Assembly (NCBI RefSeq): GCF_027579695.1
Contig: NC_083596.1
Span: forward strand, 18,564,755-18,628,754
From: Neoarius graeffei
Lineage: Eukaryota > Chordata > Actinopteri > Siluriformes > Ariidae
Length of the DNA stretch: 64,000 nucleotides
Direction of reading: 5' to 3'
Positions 1-15,852 of this stretch are shown here, in pieces. A program made the position numbers and the translations under genes. Position 1 is the stretch's first letter, and each line of letters starts with the position of its first letter. The notes beneath the pieces were generated by a model. The model did no database searches and had not been told where the DNA came from. It saw nothing but the letters and a program-made list of their open reading frames with translations.

Positions 1-1322
1 CCCTTCTGGGGGTCCTTCATGATTAGGACTGTCCTGCCTTGGGTTAGCCATTCTGGGTGGGTTCCATCCCTCAGCAGCTGGTTCATCTGTGCTGCTAGGC
101 GTTCATGGAGTGCAGTTAGCTTCTTCAGCCAGTACGTATGGATCATATCGGGGCCTGGTGCTGTCCAGCTCTTCATCTTTGACACTCTTTCTTGGACGTC
201 TGCCATTGAGATGGTTACTGGTTCTTGTTCTGGGAGGTTGCTGTGGTCAGCTCTTAGGTCCACTAACCATTGGGCATCGGTGTTGTGTGATGCCTTTCTT
301 TCCCATATGTCTTTCCAGTATTTTTCCACCTCAGCTCTTGGTGGGTCTGACCGGTTGTTGTTCCCCTGCCATTGAGAGTACACCTTGGCTGGTTCAGTGG
401 AGAACAGCTTGTTTATTCTCCTGGCCTCTCCTTCCTTGGTGTATCTCCTCAACCGGGTGGCCAGAGCTGTTAGTCGCTGTTTGGCAGTTTCGAGTGCCTC
501 TGGTATGGAGAGTGAGTTGTACTTCCTGGGCGCCCCTTTATTCACCATGTTCCCTTTGTGTAGTTCAGCTAGCTGGCTAACTTCCCTCCTTGCTGCCTTT
601 ATCTTGGCCTCTAATCGTCTCTTCCATGGTGGATACTGTTTGTTATGTCCCGAGCCCACCTTGTGTCCAAGCATCTCCATGATTACTGTTGCTGTACTGT
701 GTATCAGCTTGTTGGTCTCAGTGATGGTTCTTGTGGAGATTGTCTTCAGAGCAGCATTCACATCTACTAGTAGATCTTCTGAAGGTACTTGGCAACTCAG
801 CTTCGGTATTTGTCGGGGGCTCCAGGTTTCCAGTTGGGTCACGATCTTCCTTCTCAGGTCAGCAGCTCTTGTGTTGAGGCTGTTAGCTGTTGGGGCTTGG
901 TACCCAATCTCTGGTTGTGGTATCTCCCCGCTGACCTGTCTTCCTGGCTCCCCCTTGCCGTAGCATTGTTGTTGTATTTCATTAATCTCTAGTTGTGATA
1001 GCAGATTTCGATTATGGATGTTGGAACACTGGGCTAATAGCTGTTTCTTTGTTAGCCTTGATTGTGGGTTTCGAAGTATCCAATGGTCCCACATTCTCTG
1101 CATGTATCCCCTCTCTCTGGGATTGCTTGTATAGTAGCATTCCAGCAAATCCGTATTTTCTGTCCTCGTCCATCGATGTCTTGTTCCAGTAGCCCATTTC
1201 TCATCAGTTTGCCCTGGTTCCCTAGCAACTGACGCAGACCTTGTTGACCCGGGCGACGTCTGAGCTGGTATGACTCTATCAGTTATGTTTTCACTCATTC
1301 CTGAGGTAGGCTGATATATCAT
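1..1322 (-). CDS. Non-LTR retrotransposon ORF, N-terminal half through start of reverse transcriptase (open at left edge)
   Basis: Reading the minus strand from an ATG at 1322-1320 gives one uninterrupted frame of about 440 codons that leaves the window at position 1. The N-terminal part is Ser/Thr-rich. It is followed by a basic region containing RGYMQRMWDHWILRNP (about 1105-1060) and KKQLLAQCSNI, then a helical stretch. The last ~60 codons read as the beginning of a reverse transcriptase, with the motif WTAPGPDMIHTYWLKKL near 160-110. This order (basic N-terminal region, then RT) resembles LINEs with an R2/R4-like single ORF, but the clade is a judgement from memory. The catalytic YxDD and any endonuclease lie outside the window. 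It is antisense within an intron of the fam102a-like gene. The absence of stops or frameshifts suggests a young copy. Confidence 0.75.
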   Translation of the reverse strand, partial: MIYQPTSGMSENITDRVIPAQTSPGSTRSASVAREPGQTDEKWATGTRHRWTRTENTDLLECYYTSNPRERGYMQRMWDHWILRNPQSRLTKKQLLAQCSNIHNRNLLSQLEINEIQQQCYGKGEPGRQVSGEIPQPEIGYQAPTANSLNTRAADLRRKIVTQLETWSPRQIPKLSCQVPSEDLLVDVNAALKTISTRTITETNKLIHSTATVIMEMLGHKVGSGHNKQYPPWKRRLEAKIKAARREVSQLAELHKGNMVNKGAPRKYNSLSIPEALETAKQRLTALATRLRRYTKEGEARRINKLFSTEPAKVYSQWQGNNNRSDPPRAEVEKYWKDIWERKASHNTDAQWLVDLRADHSNLPEQEPVTISMADVQERVSKMKSWTAPGPDMIHTYWLKKLTALHERLAAQMNQLLRDGTHPEWLTQGRTVLIMKDPQK

Positions 1323-1360
1323 GAGGGGTTTTGCCTAAGGACCCTTACTGGATGATGTTT

Positions 1361-1435
1361 TGCCCCGACCGGGATTCGAACCCCGATCTCCTGCGTCGTA
1401 GTCAGTGAGCATTACCACTGTACTATCCAGCTGAT
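1361..1435 (-). other. tRNA-like sequence just upstream of the LINE ORF
   Basis: On the minus strand this stretch has an A-box-like segment (ATAGTACAGTGGTAATGC) and a clear B box (GGGGTTCGAATCCCG) that can form a T arm. The acceptor ends do not pair convincingly and the anticodon stem is poor, so I do not call a functional tRNA gene. It lies about 40 bases upstream of the LINE start codon in the same orientation. It could be an internal Pol III promoter-like leader, a SINE head, or a tRNA-derived target site. Confidence 0.55.
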
Positions 1436-1533
1436 ATAATATATATATATACACACACTATATATGTGTGTGTGTATGTATGTATATATATTGTGTATAT
1501 ATATTGTGTGTGTGTATATATACACGTGTGTGT

Positions 1534-1584
<51 letters not shown>

Positions 1585-1588
1585 GTAT
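1436..1588. repeat. (AT)n/(GT)n microsatellite
   Basis: Mixed TA and TG dinucleotide runs. The ORFs seen in either strand here are repeat translations. It is the insertion site of the TIR element that follows. Confidence 0.95.
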
Positions 1589-2195
1589 GTGATTCCACGC
1601 TTATGGGTACTGAAATGGGGACATGAACTTATTTTTAAAAATTCACCTAAAACCATTTCTTTTTTTTACCATCAGGTCACAAAACATGTAATCTTTAATG
1701 AATGATATGTTAAAAGATAACTTTAATTTTCTGAGATGTAATAAAAACATATTTATATGCCAAAGTCAGAACGTAACAGAAGTGTTGTGGACATATATAT
1801 TCTCAATTTTAACAATGTAGAATTACTTTTTGAAACATAGGAAGGTGATGTTTTAGCAAATATAATTAATAAACATGTGTAGTAGAATAAACATACACAT
1901 TCTTTCAATAAGATTAACATGGTATATAGCTAGATTGTAATTAATTTGTAACAGACGCGAGATGGACAATCGTAACAGAAGTAATGGAACAGACATCATT
2001 TTGGAACTCATAGGCTTGACTTTGGCATATAAATATGTTTTTATTACATCTCAGAAAATTAAAGTTATCTTTTAACATATCATTCATTAAAGATTACATG
2101 TTTTGTGACCTGATGGTAAAAAAAAAAAGTGGTTTTAGGTGAATTTTTAAAAATAAGTTCATGTCCCCATTTCAGTACCCATAAGCGTGGAATCA

Positions 2196-2196
<1 letters not shown>
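1589..2196. mobile_element. Non-autonomous TIR DNA transposon, copy 1 (TA-repeat target)
   Basis: Both ends carry long inverted repeats of roughly 180-190 bp. The left end begins GTGATTCCACGCTTATGGG and the right end is its reverse complement, ending near 2196. A second copy lies at 22135-22736 with its central part in the opposite orientation. Both copies sit inside (TA)n tracts, consistent with a TA target and a Tc1/mariner-type MITE. No coding potential was seen in the centre. Confidence 0.85.

Positions 2197-2201
<5 letters not shown>

Positions 2202-2268
<67 letters not shown>
2202..2268. repeat. (TA)n microsatellite
   Basis: About 65 bases of TA dinucleotides continue the insertion site of the preceding TIR element. 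The last ~70 bases before the next coding exon are intron with an acceptor at 2336. Confidence 0.95.
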
Positions 2269-2270
<2 letters not shown>

Positions 2271-2295
2271 CATGTATATATTACATGTATAATAA

Positions 2296-6880
<4,585 letters not shown>

Positions 6881-9869
6881 TGGAATCAGTCACACTCCTC
6901 CTGAAATGGAAAAGATGGCCAAAATTAGTGCGGGTGAACAACATGGAGGGGAAGTCCAGCATCGCACTAACAAGATGTTTTGCTACTTGCAATTTTTTTT
7001 TTTTTTTTTTTTATAAATTGTCTTCACTGATCAGTTTATTCACACGTGATGATAACACCGAAAATCCTGCATAGAATTTAATGCAAATGGTGGTGGGTGG
7101 ATTATTATTATTATTATTATTAGCCACGTAATCCAAAATTTGTGTTACTGACACCCTATTTGCAAGTAAACAAGCTACTTGAAATACCCGAAGTAGTCGA
7201 ACACTGTGAAAACTGTCTTTGGCCAAGGAAACATCGTGCGTATGGCCTGATTGGCAGCCGTTAGGATTTTTAAGAAGAAATGATTCATATATTGCTTTGC
7301 TTTTCAGATGTTATTTAATGGTTCCGATCTGTGGGGTTTTTTTTTTTGTTTGTTTGTTTTGTTTGTTTTTCTTCTTTTTTTTCCCCTTCTATCAGATGTT
7401 TTTCTGAACTTTGGTTTTGCCTGCGTTACAGACCACTAAAATATGTTCAGTCTTTATGTTAATGATCCGGCTTTATTTAACCACTATTCCCTGTATTGGG
7501 AATGAGCTTAGAGGGAAAATTCCAACTTTTTTTTTTTTTTAAAGAAAACTGCATGTTTTGCAGTGGTTTAAACAGGTTTTGTTGATTTCCATGCTTTTAA
7601 AGTAAGCTGGATTACACTAATTACCCACAGAAGGTTTCCACAGGGCATAAAAACCTTTTAGTTTCAGATCTTTGTACGTCTACAGGTGGAAAAGTTGTTC
7701 AACACTGTTGCATCACTGAATATTTTTACATGCTTGATTGAAGATTTAAACCTGAAATCATAATCTAGGAAATTAAAAACTTGTGTTTTTAGTGTACTGG
7801 CTTTTAAACAGTCGCCTGATTTGAGTCGCATCTGGATATCTGTCGATTATATTCGTAACCGATGTTTCTGGTGGAGTCAGTATTTTATACACCAGTTTCA
7901 GAGATGAATGTAATTTCAGTTTAAGTTTAACCGCAGTATATTCAGTTATTCCATGAAACCAAGTCGTACATGAGCTGATAGCTGAGGAGGTGCGTAGCGC
8001 CGAGTCGGCTATAATCCACGCATGACGAGATTGAGTGGAATATCTGTTTTATTCTATCCACGTTCACTGGATTTTGAGAAACGGAGCGGGTTTTTTTTTT
8101 TTTTGCAAATTCGATAAATAAAAACTTTATACACAACGTCCGACAATCATTTCTGCTTAGAATGTCAACAAACTGGTGAAATGACAGTAGCAGTTTATAA
8201 TAATTCTTCGGGGGAAAAAAGATACCTTCTTGCTATCAAGTGATTTTTATTCAAAATTTTCTGGCTTTTTTTTGTTTGTTTTTGGTGGTTGGCAAACCAA
8301 CTTAAAGGTGCATCACTGCAACCATCTGAGCTGGAGTGTAGAACAGGAAATACTGGGGAGGTGGAAAACGATATTCTTTTAAAGATTTCGGTTTCTTTTA
8401 AATACTTAAAACAGTGATGTATCTGACTTGATGCACTCCGCCATTTTGTTTTTCTCTACTCACAGTATATGAGCCGATATCCTAGTAGTAGAGTAGCCAA
8501 TCCGAGCACACGATTGCTCATATCCAGTGAATGTGGATGGAATAAAAATTGTTGACTCATTACTAAGGCAATACTGGACACTGCACCTTTCTGCTTTTTC
8601 AGATAAAGCAGAAAAGTCATTTCAGTAAAGGGGAAAAGACGTGGAACATTTGTTGCTCGTAACAGTTACTTTTGCTTTGTCAATTTGACCTGTGTATTCA
8701 AGAGCCTCGGTCTTTTGAGTCAATAGAAAGTGAGTGGCCGGGGCTGTCATCTGTTTGGTTAAAATGATTAGTACCAGTCATGTTAGACTTTTACTATTGC
8801 AGTCTTCCATCAATTAGGTCTTTTTTTTTTTTTTTTTTTTTTTTTTAGGTAAAATTCAAATTTTTTCAGTTTCTTTAATTTGAAATAGGACCGCAGGTAC
8901 ACAGGGAATGTTTGGCCATGTTGGGTTTAACTCGATTCATTGTTCTCGCTAGATAGATTAGATTAGTTGTCCTGTCTTGCAAGTTGACACACTGCACATG
9001 TATAGAAAAGCGTCATAACCAACATAGAAATCCCTTCATCAGGTCTTCAATGAAGCATTACAAATAATAACTTTTGGAAAATTATTCTGTCGTTAAAACA
9101 GGTTTTGACTGATTATGCCCTTTGGAAGCCTTTATGGGTGATTTTTGTGCACTTGAAGAAAATTTATCCAAACTGTTTAAAAGCACTGCGGAGTATGCAT
9201 CAAGTGCGGTTTTGTTATTGGTTGGAATTTTCGAACCGTATGACACGCAGATGAATAGACACAGAGCTGTATGGCTGGCCATACTGAAACCCGTCCTATT
9301 CAGGTTAACAAGCTTCTAGCCATTCCTCCATGGATTACGGCCTTCAGACATGTCTTTGTCATGTGTGTTTTGTGTTTGTTTTGGAGCTTTCGTACTTGTG
9401 ACTCATATGTTCTCCAGCTGGCCTGGGGAATCCCACTACAAGTCAGATTTCGTCAAATCCATACTCCCCCCATCTGAGCATACACACTCCTCCTGCTCTT
9501 CACTTGTTTGTGCTGCAGGATTCAGCCGTTTCAGATGAGTGTTAATCAAGTGTTTATTGTACTGCAGTGCAGTGCACAGAATGTTCTAGTCCTCGTCTAG
9601 ATTTTTTTTTTTTGCTCCATTTTTAACATAAAACGTGCCAGTTGTGCTGTAAGGAGAGATTTTTGTCGTCGTCGTTGTGGAGCTCAAACCCGTGAGCTTG
9701 CGTGCAGCATAATGGGATGCATGTGAGTGGAGGATGTGGCTTGAAAAACTGGCGTTGTTTTGCAGGCTTAGTTCAGAGCAAATGACTCACAATCACGCCA
9801 CTAAACTTGGCAACAGCCTGCACGTCTCCCACCGCACCTGGTGTGCGTCCAGAGACTGAGGAGTTTTAC

Positions 9870-9870
<1 letters not shown>

Positions 9871-9901
<31 letters not shown>
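9871..9901. repeat. (GT)n microsatellite
   Basis: About 15 GT dinucleotides. Confidence 0.95.
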
Positions 9902-9903
<2 letters not shown>

Positions 9904-11189
9904 GTTAAGTCTGTTTACTGTGTTGTTTTCAGTTTGAATGAGCTAACCATGATTGTTGGTCATGGATAAAATGGTCTCAGTTGATCTGAGATGGCATACA
10001 GAGTAGAAAACTTTGCACATTTTAGTTCCCATATCTTTACAAATAGAAGTGCAATGTGGGCTTGATTCAAGGAGAATTTCATGCTTGAAAAATTTTTTAA
10101 CATGTGATTCCAAGCTGTCGTGAAACTTGTAATATAGAAAATGTTTCCTACATTTGTGTAAGGAAATATATTAAATTTTTTTTCTTTTTTTTTTTCTTCT
10201 CCCCCTGCATGGAATGCTCCTAAGAAATAACAGGCTCTTTTATTATAATATTTATCAGTTTACTTTAAGATCGAAGCCCCTCCATACAGGTGTGACATTT
10301 TCAGAATCGGTTGTTTTCTCGGGTTTTTCATTATACTTTACATTTTGAGAAATAAAAGTGCCAGAAATTGAGCCGTTTTTGGTTTCCTGGTAATCCTTTT
10401 CATGGATGAATGGATCGAAAGGCCCTGAATGATTATTCAGTCAATCATGGATTAAAAAAAAAACAACTAAATATCATGTGGTGCAATGTTGTAAAAGAAA
10501 TGAAAAAATGGTTGTTCTTCTGGAACATTTTTGGTCACCCAGACAATTAAATTTTTTTCCCCCCATGTCATTCATTTCCTTTCAAATATTTATAAGATTA
10601 AAATTTCACCAGCGTATCAAACGTTCCTGTTCATTTTAGCACGCTTGTCACTGACTGGCTGAACTGTTTAGAGTTTAGGATGGATTTTTTTTTTTTTTAA
10701 CGTAGGTGCTCCACTCTGTAGAGTACGCTAGTACGAGTTATGACTCAAAAACATGTCAAAAGAGCAGGCTTGGTTTTTTTTCTTTCCGATCAAAACTGCA
10801 GATGACCCAATTAGCACATGAATCTGGAATGATTGACAGTTGTATAAGTGTTTTAAACTCAATGGTGTCCATGTGTACAGTCTGACGTTGTACAGTAACG
10901 TGCTACTATGGGAGAGGAACTTATACAATCTATTCATATAAAACATTACAATTAGATAAGTTTTTCTCCAAGAGAACTTCTTTTCAAATTATCTTTAATC
11001 ATGACTCTTGTCATGCCACACACTTCCTGTTTCCTTTATTTGCAACTCTTTCTGTTTTTTTTTCTTTTTGCACCAATCTTGTTTGCATCGGTTATCAGCC
11101 ACATGCTAAAGCTAATACTATGCTGTCTTTTTTTTTTTTGAATTTCCAAACCAGCAGGCTGGTTTATTTCCAATGACCCTTTCCATCGC

Positions 11190-11191
<2 letters not shown>

Positions 11192-11240
<49 letters not shown>
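11192..11240. repeat. (CT)n microsatellite
   Basis: About 24 CT dinucleotides. The Arg/Glu repeat ORF on the minus strand is a translation of this tract. Confidence 0.98.
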
Positions 11241-11244
<4 letters not shown>

Positions 11245-12741
11245 GTAATTAATGAGTATTGTGCCAGCATGAGATGATTGATGTACACACTACTTAAGAG
11301 GCTATACCTGCTTGCTCTTTCTTTCTACTTTATAAAGAGCCTTGTGCCATGCTGTTGTTCAGTCGTAATAGACTGTAACCTGTGATTTATTATTTTTTTT
11401 AATCACAAACATAAATGTAAACATGATTCAATTTGCTGTATGAATATGTTATTTGGATGTATGAGTGGCAAAAAGATTTCATGCACCATAGTGTTTGTGT
11501 AATTTGCTGTTGTGTTATAAATACAAAGAATGCTTGAAGTGCAAAGTAATTCGCTCATCGTGATCAGAGTGTAGACACTTGCATTAATACGGTTTTTGAG
11601 ACTAAAAATGATTTGTGGGGAAATTGTGGCGTGGCGCGTCAAGACCTTGTGTGAATCCTTATGAGTTTTGGGTATTAATTATAAATGAAACGATAAAGTA
11701 CACTGTGATGATTTAGGAATGATACACACCACAACGGCACTTATACTAACTTTCACGTAACAAGATATACGACTTTGTCCACAGCTAATAACATTCGTGT
11801 CTCTCTCTCTATTTTGTAAATGGTTATAAAGCTATGCACTTGGCTCAGCCAGAAAGAAAGATTCCTTTAAAGTGGTTCATTTTCACCACTATATTCCATA
11901 CAGTTATCAAATTTTCAATATATATTGGAAAACTTAAGATGTCTATAAGAAGTTGATACATATATTTAACTCTACCACAAATTACTTTATTTTTCTGATA
12001 TAAAATCGAGAAATACGGATGAATACTTATTTTACGAACACAAATAATATTGTTTCCAAAGTTTTCTTGACCTCATATTGTATTATTTGATGTATTACTG
12101 TTTCATGATAGATCTAAACTGTTTCTACATTCGAGTATGGATGTTTCATATTCTGTAATGTAAATTTGTTTATAGATGCGTATTAATGGACTATTTGGGA
12201 GGAAATAAAGGAAATGTTGGGTGTCATATAGTAAATGGTGGACTTCTTTTATTATTATAGAGTGCAAGATTATTTCTGCAAAATGTTATGCTGCTATTCC
12301 AAACTGTACGGAGAAGAATGGTTCCCTATGAAACGTTTTCCTCAAGTCGAGGTCGTGCAGATATTCATCTAAATAAATAAATATGTATTCTGGTCAAAGA
12401 TTAAGAACAGCTTCACGTTCCTTACACATGGTAAAGTAAAAGTACATGAAAGATTCATGTGTAGTTGCTTTTAGTAAGTTGGTTCCCTCTTTCACCAAGG
12501 AGCATTGGAGGGGTGAGCGAAGCTGACTATAAAAACAGCTTTATTCCTAATTTCTCAGATGTTAGCTAGCATTACACACTATGACCAGAAGTATGTGGAC
12601 ACCTACGGTATCATACATACAACACCCTATTCCAGGATTTTAGTCATTCCTTTGAGAAGGCTTTCCACTAGATTTTGGACTGGGGTTGTGGGGATTGTTC
12701 TTTCATTCACAAGAGCATTAGTGAGATCAGGAACTCCTATA

Positions 12742-13077
12742 GCAGCACGGTGGTGTAGTGGTTAGCATGGTCGCCTCACAGCAAGAAGGTTCTGGGTTCA
12801 AACCCAGCTGCCGGCGAGGGCCTTTCTGTATGGAGTTTGCATGTTCTCCCCGTGTCTGCGTCTCCTCCGGGTGCTCTGGTTTCCCCCAGAGTCCAAAGAC
12901 ATGCAGTTAAGTTAACGTGGGGTGGCCTTGGGCTGAAGTGCCCTTGAGCAAGGTACCTGACCCCTGGGTGCTCTAGTATGGCTGCCCACTGCTCTGGGTA
13001 TGCGCATGTGTTTTCACTGCTTCAGATGGGTTAAAAGCGGAGGATGAATTTCACTGTGACAAAGGTTTCTTCTTCTC
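12742..13077 (+). mobile_element. tRNA-derived SINE (family 2: shared head, different tail)
   Basis: The head and first ~170 bp match family 1 (GTGGTGTAGTGGTTAGC, B box GGTTCAAACCC). After 'GACATGCAGTTAAGTTAA' it switches to a different 3' part: 'CCTTGAGCAAGGTACCT', 'CCCACTGCTCTGGGTATG', 'CACTGCTTCAGATGGGTTAAA' and a (CTT)n end. The same tail occurs at 15262-15592, 24432-24761 and 43165-43560. Confidence 0.85.
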
Positions 13078-13351
13078 CTCTTATTGGGGTGTAGTTGGCG
13101 TTCCAGTTCACCCCAAAGGTATAATGGTACAGTTGAGGTAAGGGCTCGGTGCAGGACACTTGAGTTCTTGCACTGTGCTTTATGCACGGGGCATTGTCAT
13201 GCTGGAATAGTTTTTGGTGGCTTAGTTCCAGTGAAAAAGAAATTTCTTCGTATGCTGTAGCATTACATTCTGTACAGTCGTGTGCTTCCAACTTTGTGGC
13301 AACAGTTTGGCGAAGGACCACGTATGGGTGTGATAGTCAGGTGTCCACATA

Positions 13352-14931
13352 CAGTTGTGTTCAAAATAATAGCAGTGTGTTTAAAAACGTGAGTAAAGCT
13401 CAAAATCCTTATAATAGTTTTTATTTCCATGCATTGGGAACACTGCACATTATATTCTACATCAAAACATGAAGAAAAATATATGAATATTTTAATTACT
13501 TTACAGAAAATGAAAAATGAACATTGGGCTGTTCAAAAAAATAGCAGTATCTGCATTTTTCATTACAAACTCCAAATATTTACTGTATAAACTGAAAAAA
13601 TCTTAAGGATTTAGTATTCCTGTGAATCACTAAACTAATATTTAGTTGTATAACCACGGTTTCTGAGAACTTCTGGCACCTGTGAACAGGTATTCCAGCC
13701 CAGGATGATTTGACAACATTCCACAATTCCTCTGCATTTCTTTGTTTTGCCTCAGAAACAGCATTTTTGATGTCACCCCACAAGTTTTCTATCGGATTAA
13801 GGTCCGGGGATTGGGCTGGCCACTCCATAACTTTCATTTTGTTGGTCTTGAACCCTGATGCTGCTTGCTTACTGGTGTGTTTGGGGTCGTTGTCTTGTTG
13901 AAACACCCATTTCAAGGGCATTTCCTCTTCAGCATAAGGCAACATGACCTCCAAGTATTTTGATATATGCAAACTGATCCATGATCCCTGGTATGCGATA
14001 AATGGGCCCAACACCACAGTAAGAGAAACATTCCCATATCATGATGCTTGCACCACCATGCTTCACTGTCTTCAGAGTGTACTGTGGCTTGAATTCAGTG
14101 TCTGGGGGTCGTCTGAAAAACTGTCTGCGGCTCTTGGACCCAAAAAGAACAATTTTACTTTCATCAGTCCACAAAATGTTTTTCCATTTCTCTTTAGGCC
14201 AGTCGATGTGTTCTTTGGCAAATTGTATCCTCTTCAGCACGTCTTTTTTTTTAACAGTGGAACTTTGCGGGAGCTTCTTGCCGATAGATTAGCTTCACAC
14301 AGGCGTCTTCTAATTGTCACAGTACTCACAGGTAACTTCAGACCGTCTTTGATCACCCTGGAGCTGATCATTGGCTGAGTCTTTGCCATTCTGGCTATTC
14401 TTCGGTCCATTCGAATGGTAGTCTTCTGTTTTCTTCCACGTCTCTCTGGCTTTGCTGTCCATTTTAAAGCACTGGAGATCATTTTAGCCGAGCAGCCCAT
14501 CATTTTCTGCACTTCTTTACAGTATACGTTTTCCTCTCTCCAATCAACGTTTTAATCAAAGCACGCTGTTCTTCTGAACAATGTCTGGAATGACCCATGT
14601 TTCTCATGTTTTCAGAGAGAAATGGATGTACAACATGTGCTGGCTTCATCCTTAAATTAGGGCCACCTGACTGACATCTGTTTTTTCACAGAATGAATGA
14701 CCTCACTAATTAAACTCCACACTGCTATTATTTTGAACACGTCCCTTTCACTTAATTATTCGATTACACAGACTCAGGAACATGCATATCATGAATGTTG
14801 GGTCTGTTGGTTTTCTATGACTCTACTACACCTACTGGTAAATTATTTGCCATGTAGTAATATAATTTCCACCAAAAACAGTGATTGATCTGGTTAGCCG
14901 TGTTGGACTGCTATTATTTTGAACACAAGTG
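13352..14931 (-). mobile_element. Tc1-like transposon with internal repeat copies (IR/DR type)
   Basis: The termini are CAGTTGTGTTCAAAATAATA and its near-inverse ending at 14931, flanked by TA (13350-13351, 14932-14933). A second, inner copy of the terminal motif lies near 13530 (TTCAAAAAAATAGCAG) and near 14721 (CTGCTATTATTTTGAACAC). This is the IR/DR arrangement seen in many fish Tc1 elements. It encodes a broken transposase on the minus strand. Confidence 0.9.
13580..14598 (-). pseudogene. Tc1-like transposase, frameshifted
   Basis: The likely start is ATG 14598-14596 ([20 protein letters not shown]). Reading must change frame near 14510-14540, at about 14240, and again near 13950-14000 to follow the protein. 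Recognisable parts in order are an HTH region with the GRKQKTT linker, a second HTH ([20 protein letters not shown]), the first catalytic Asp in WTDESKI, the second in QDNDPKHTS, and the Glu in [11 protein letters not shown]. All three DD34E residues are readable, but the frame is broken, so it should be inactive. Confidence 0.85.
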
Positions 14932-14952
14932 TACTTTGGCCGTATAGTATAA

Positions 14953-15261
14953 CTGCCTTGATAAATACGAAGTGTCCATAGTAACAGTTAGATTGTGTTG
15001 ATTAGATACTAGGTTTCATTTTTCTTGTTGCATCTGTTAGCAAGTTCATCTACAACCTGAAGCTCTTACTTCACAAAAGTGTAGTGTTTGAAAATGAAGT
15101 GATTTTTCTTTTGAAATTTTAGTACGCAAGTCAAAATGAGGAGAAAATAAAATCCAGATCCCTAAAAGCCAGACGTACTGTTTAATACAGTAAGAAAGTA
15201 ATTGTACTTTATTTCTTCATGCCTCTTGACGGGACCAATAACAGCAAAACTCCCTTAAGAA
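14953..15261. other. Intergenic, no feature seen
   Basis: AT-rich sequence between the Tc1 nest and the next SINE. No exon or repeat family was recognised. Confidence 0.5.
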
Positions 15262-15592
15262 GAAAGTAAGAAAGAAAGCACGACTTTACGTATTTATCAC
15301 ACACTTGTGAAATTTCCTCTCTGCATTTAACCCATCTGAAGCAGTGAACACACACACACACACCCAGAGCAGTGGGTAGCCATGCCAACAGCGCCCGGGG
15401 AGGAGTTGGGTGCCTCGCTCGAGGGCACCTCAGCCTAAGGCCGTCTCGTATTAACCTAACCGCATGTCTTTGAACTGTGGGGGAAACCTACGCAGACACG
15501 GGGAGAACATGCAAACTCCACACAGAAAGGCCCTCGCCGGCCGCGGTGTTCGAACCCAGAACCTTCTTGCTGTGAGGCGACCGCGCCGCCCC
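15262..15592 (-). mobile_element. tRNA-derived SINE (family 2), minus orientation
   Basis: The (AAGAAAG)n end is followed by 'TCTGCATTTAACCCATCTGA', a (CA)n run and 'CCCAGAGCAGTGGG'. It finishes with the family head ('GAACCTTCTTGCTGTGAGGC', 'GCGCCGCCCC'). It lies ~260 bp upstream of the dpm2 start. Confidence 0.85.
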
Positions 15593-15740
15593 ATAGTGCA
15601 CTAGATAGTGAATTATTTCAGGGAATAGTGTGAGATTTTGGACATACAGAAGGTGATGCATGTGTATATAACCTGTTTACTCTGTCTGACACAAGAAATC
15701 TGAGATTTATTGCTGAGAAATCGTCGAGTTGTGCTCTGAC

Positions 15741-15852
15741 GCCATCTTGTGGCGTTTATTTCGTCGGAAAAACTACATTTCCCATCATTCAGGCGGACCG
15801 GAAACCGGAAGCGCAAACGGCAGGAAGTGCCTCAGACAGTGACGCGCTCGAC
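15741..15852 (+). promoter_or_regulatory. dpm2 TATA-less promoter with ZNF143-, YY1- and ETS-like sites
   Basis: GCCATCTTG at 15741-15749 resembles a YY1 site. AACTACATTTCCCATCATTC at 15771-15790 resembles the ZNF143 motif (ACTACAnnTCCCAnnAT). ACCGGAAACCGGAAGCG at 15797-15813 holds two ETS cores. The start codon follows at 15853. The combination is typical of housekeeping vertebrate promoters without a TATA box. The transcription start is not visible. Confidence 0.6.

Larger units (their letters stand above)
6881..12576 (+). other. fam102a 3' UTR / intergenic flank
   Basis: No coding exon or recognised transposon was seen. The region is AT-rich with poly-T runs (for example 8821-8846), a (TG)n at 9871-9901 and a (CT)n at 11192-11240. 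AATAAA signals occur near 8114, 10351 and 12204. FAM102A transcripts in mammals have long 3' UTRs, so part of this stretch is probably transcribed, but I cannot place the cleavage site. ORFs here are short and show no family features. Confidence 0.5.
12577..14952 (-). mobile_element. Tc1/mariner-like element broken by a SINE and by another Tc1
   Basis: The left end reads ACTATGACCAGAAGTATGTG followed by GACACCT. The right end, after removing the nested Tc1, is the inverse (AGGTGTCCACATA joined to TACTTTGGCCGTATAGT). Its minus strand keeps transposase fragments, for example the QHDNAPC motif at about 13180-13200. It is a short degraded copy. The nested Tc1 entered at the TA of its right inverted repeat (13350-13351), and a SINE sits at 12742-13077. 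Confidence 0.8.

Noticed and set aside
19-992. Plus-strand ORFs of 67-192 codons
   Set aside because: They are shadows of the continuous minus-strand LINE frame at 1-1322.
9122-9538. Three overlapping 62-68-codon ORFs in the fam102a 3' flank
   Set aside because: No domain, no splice context and no repeat copy. Treated as chance.
13182-13472. 96-codon plus-strand ORF
   Set aside because: It crosses the junction between the older Tc1 and the nested Tc1, antisense to transposase remains.
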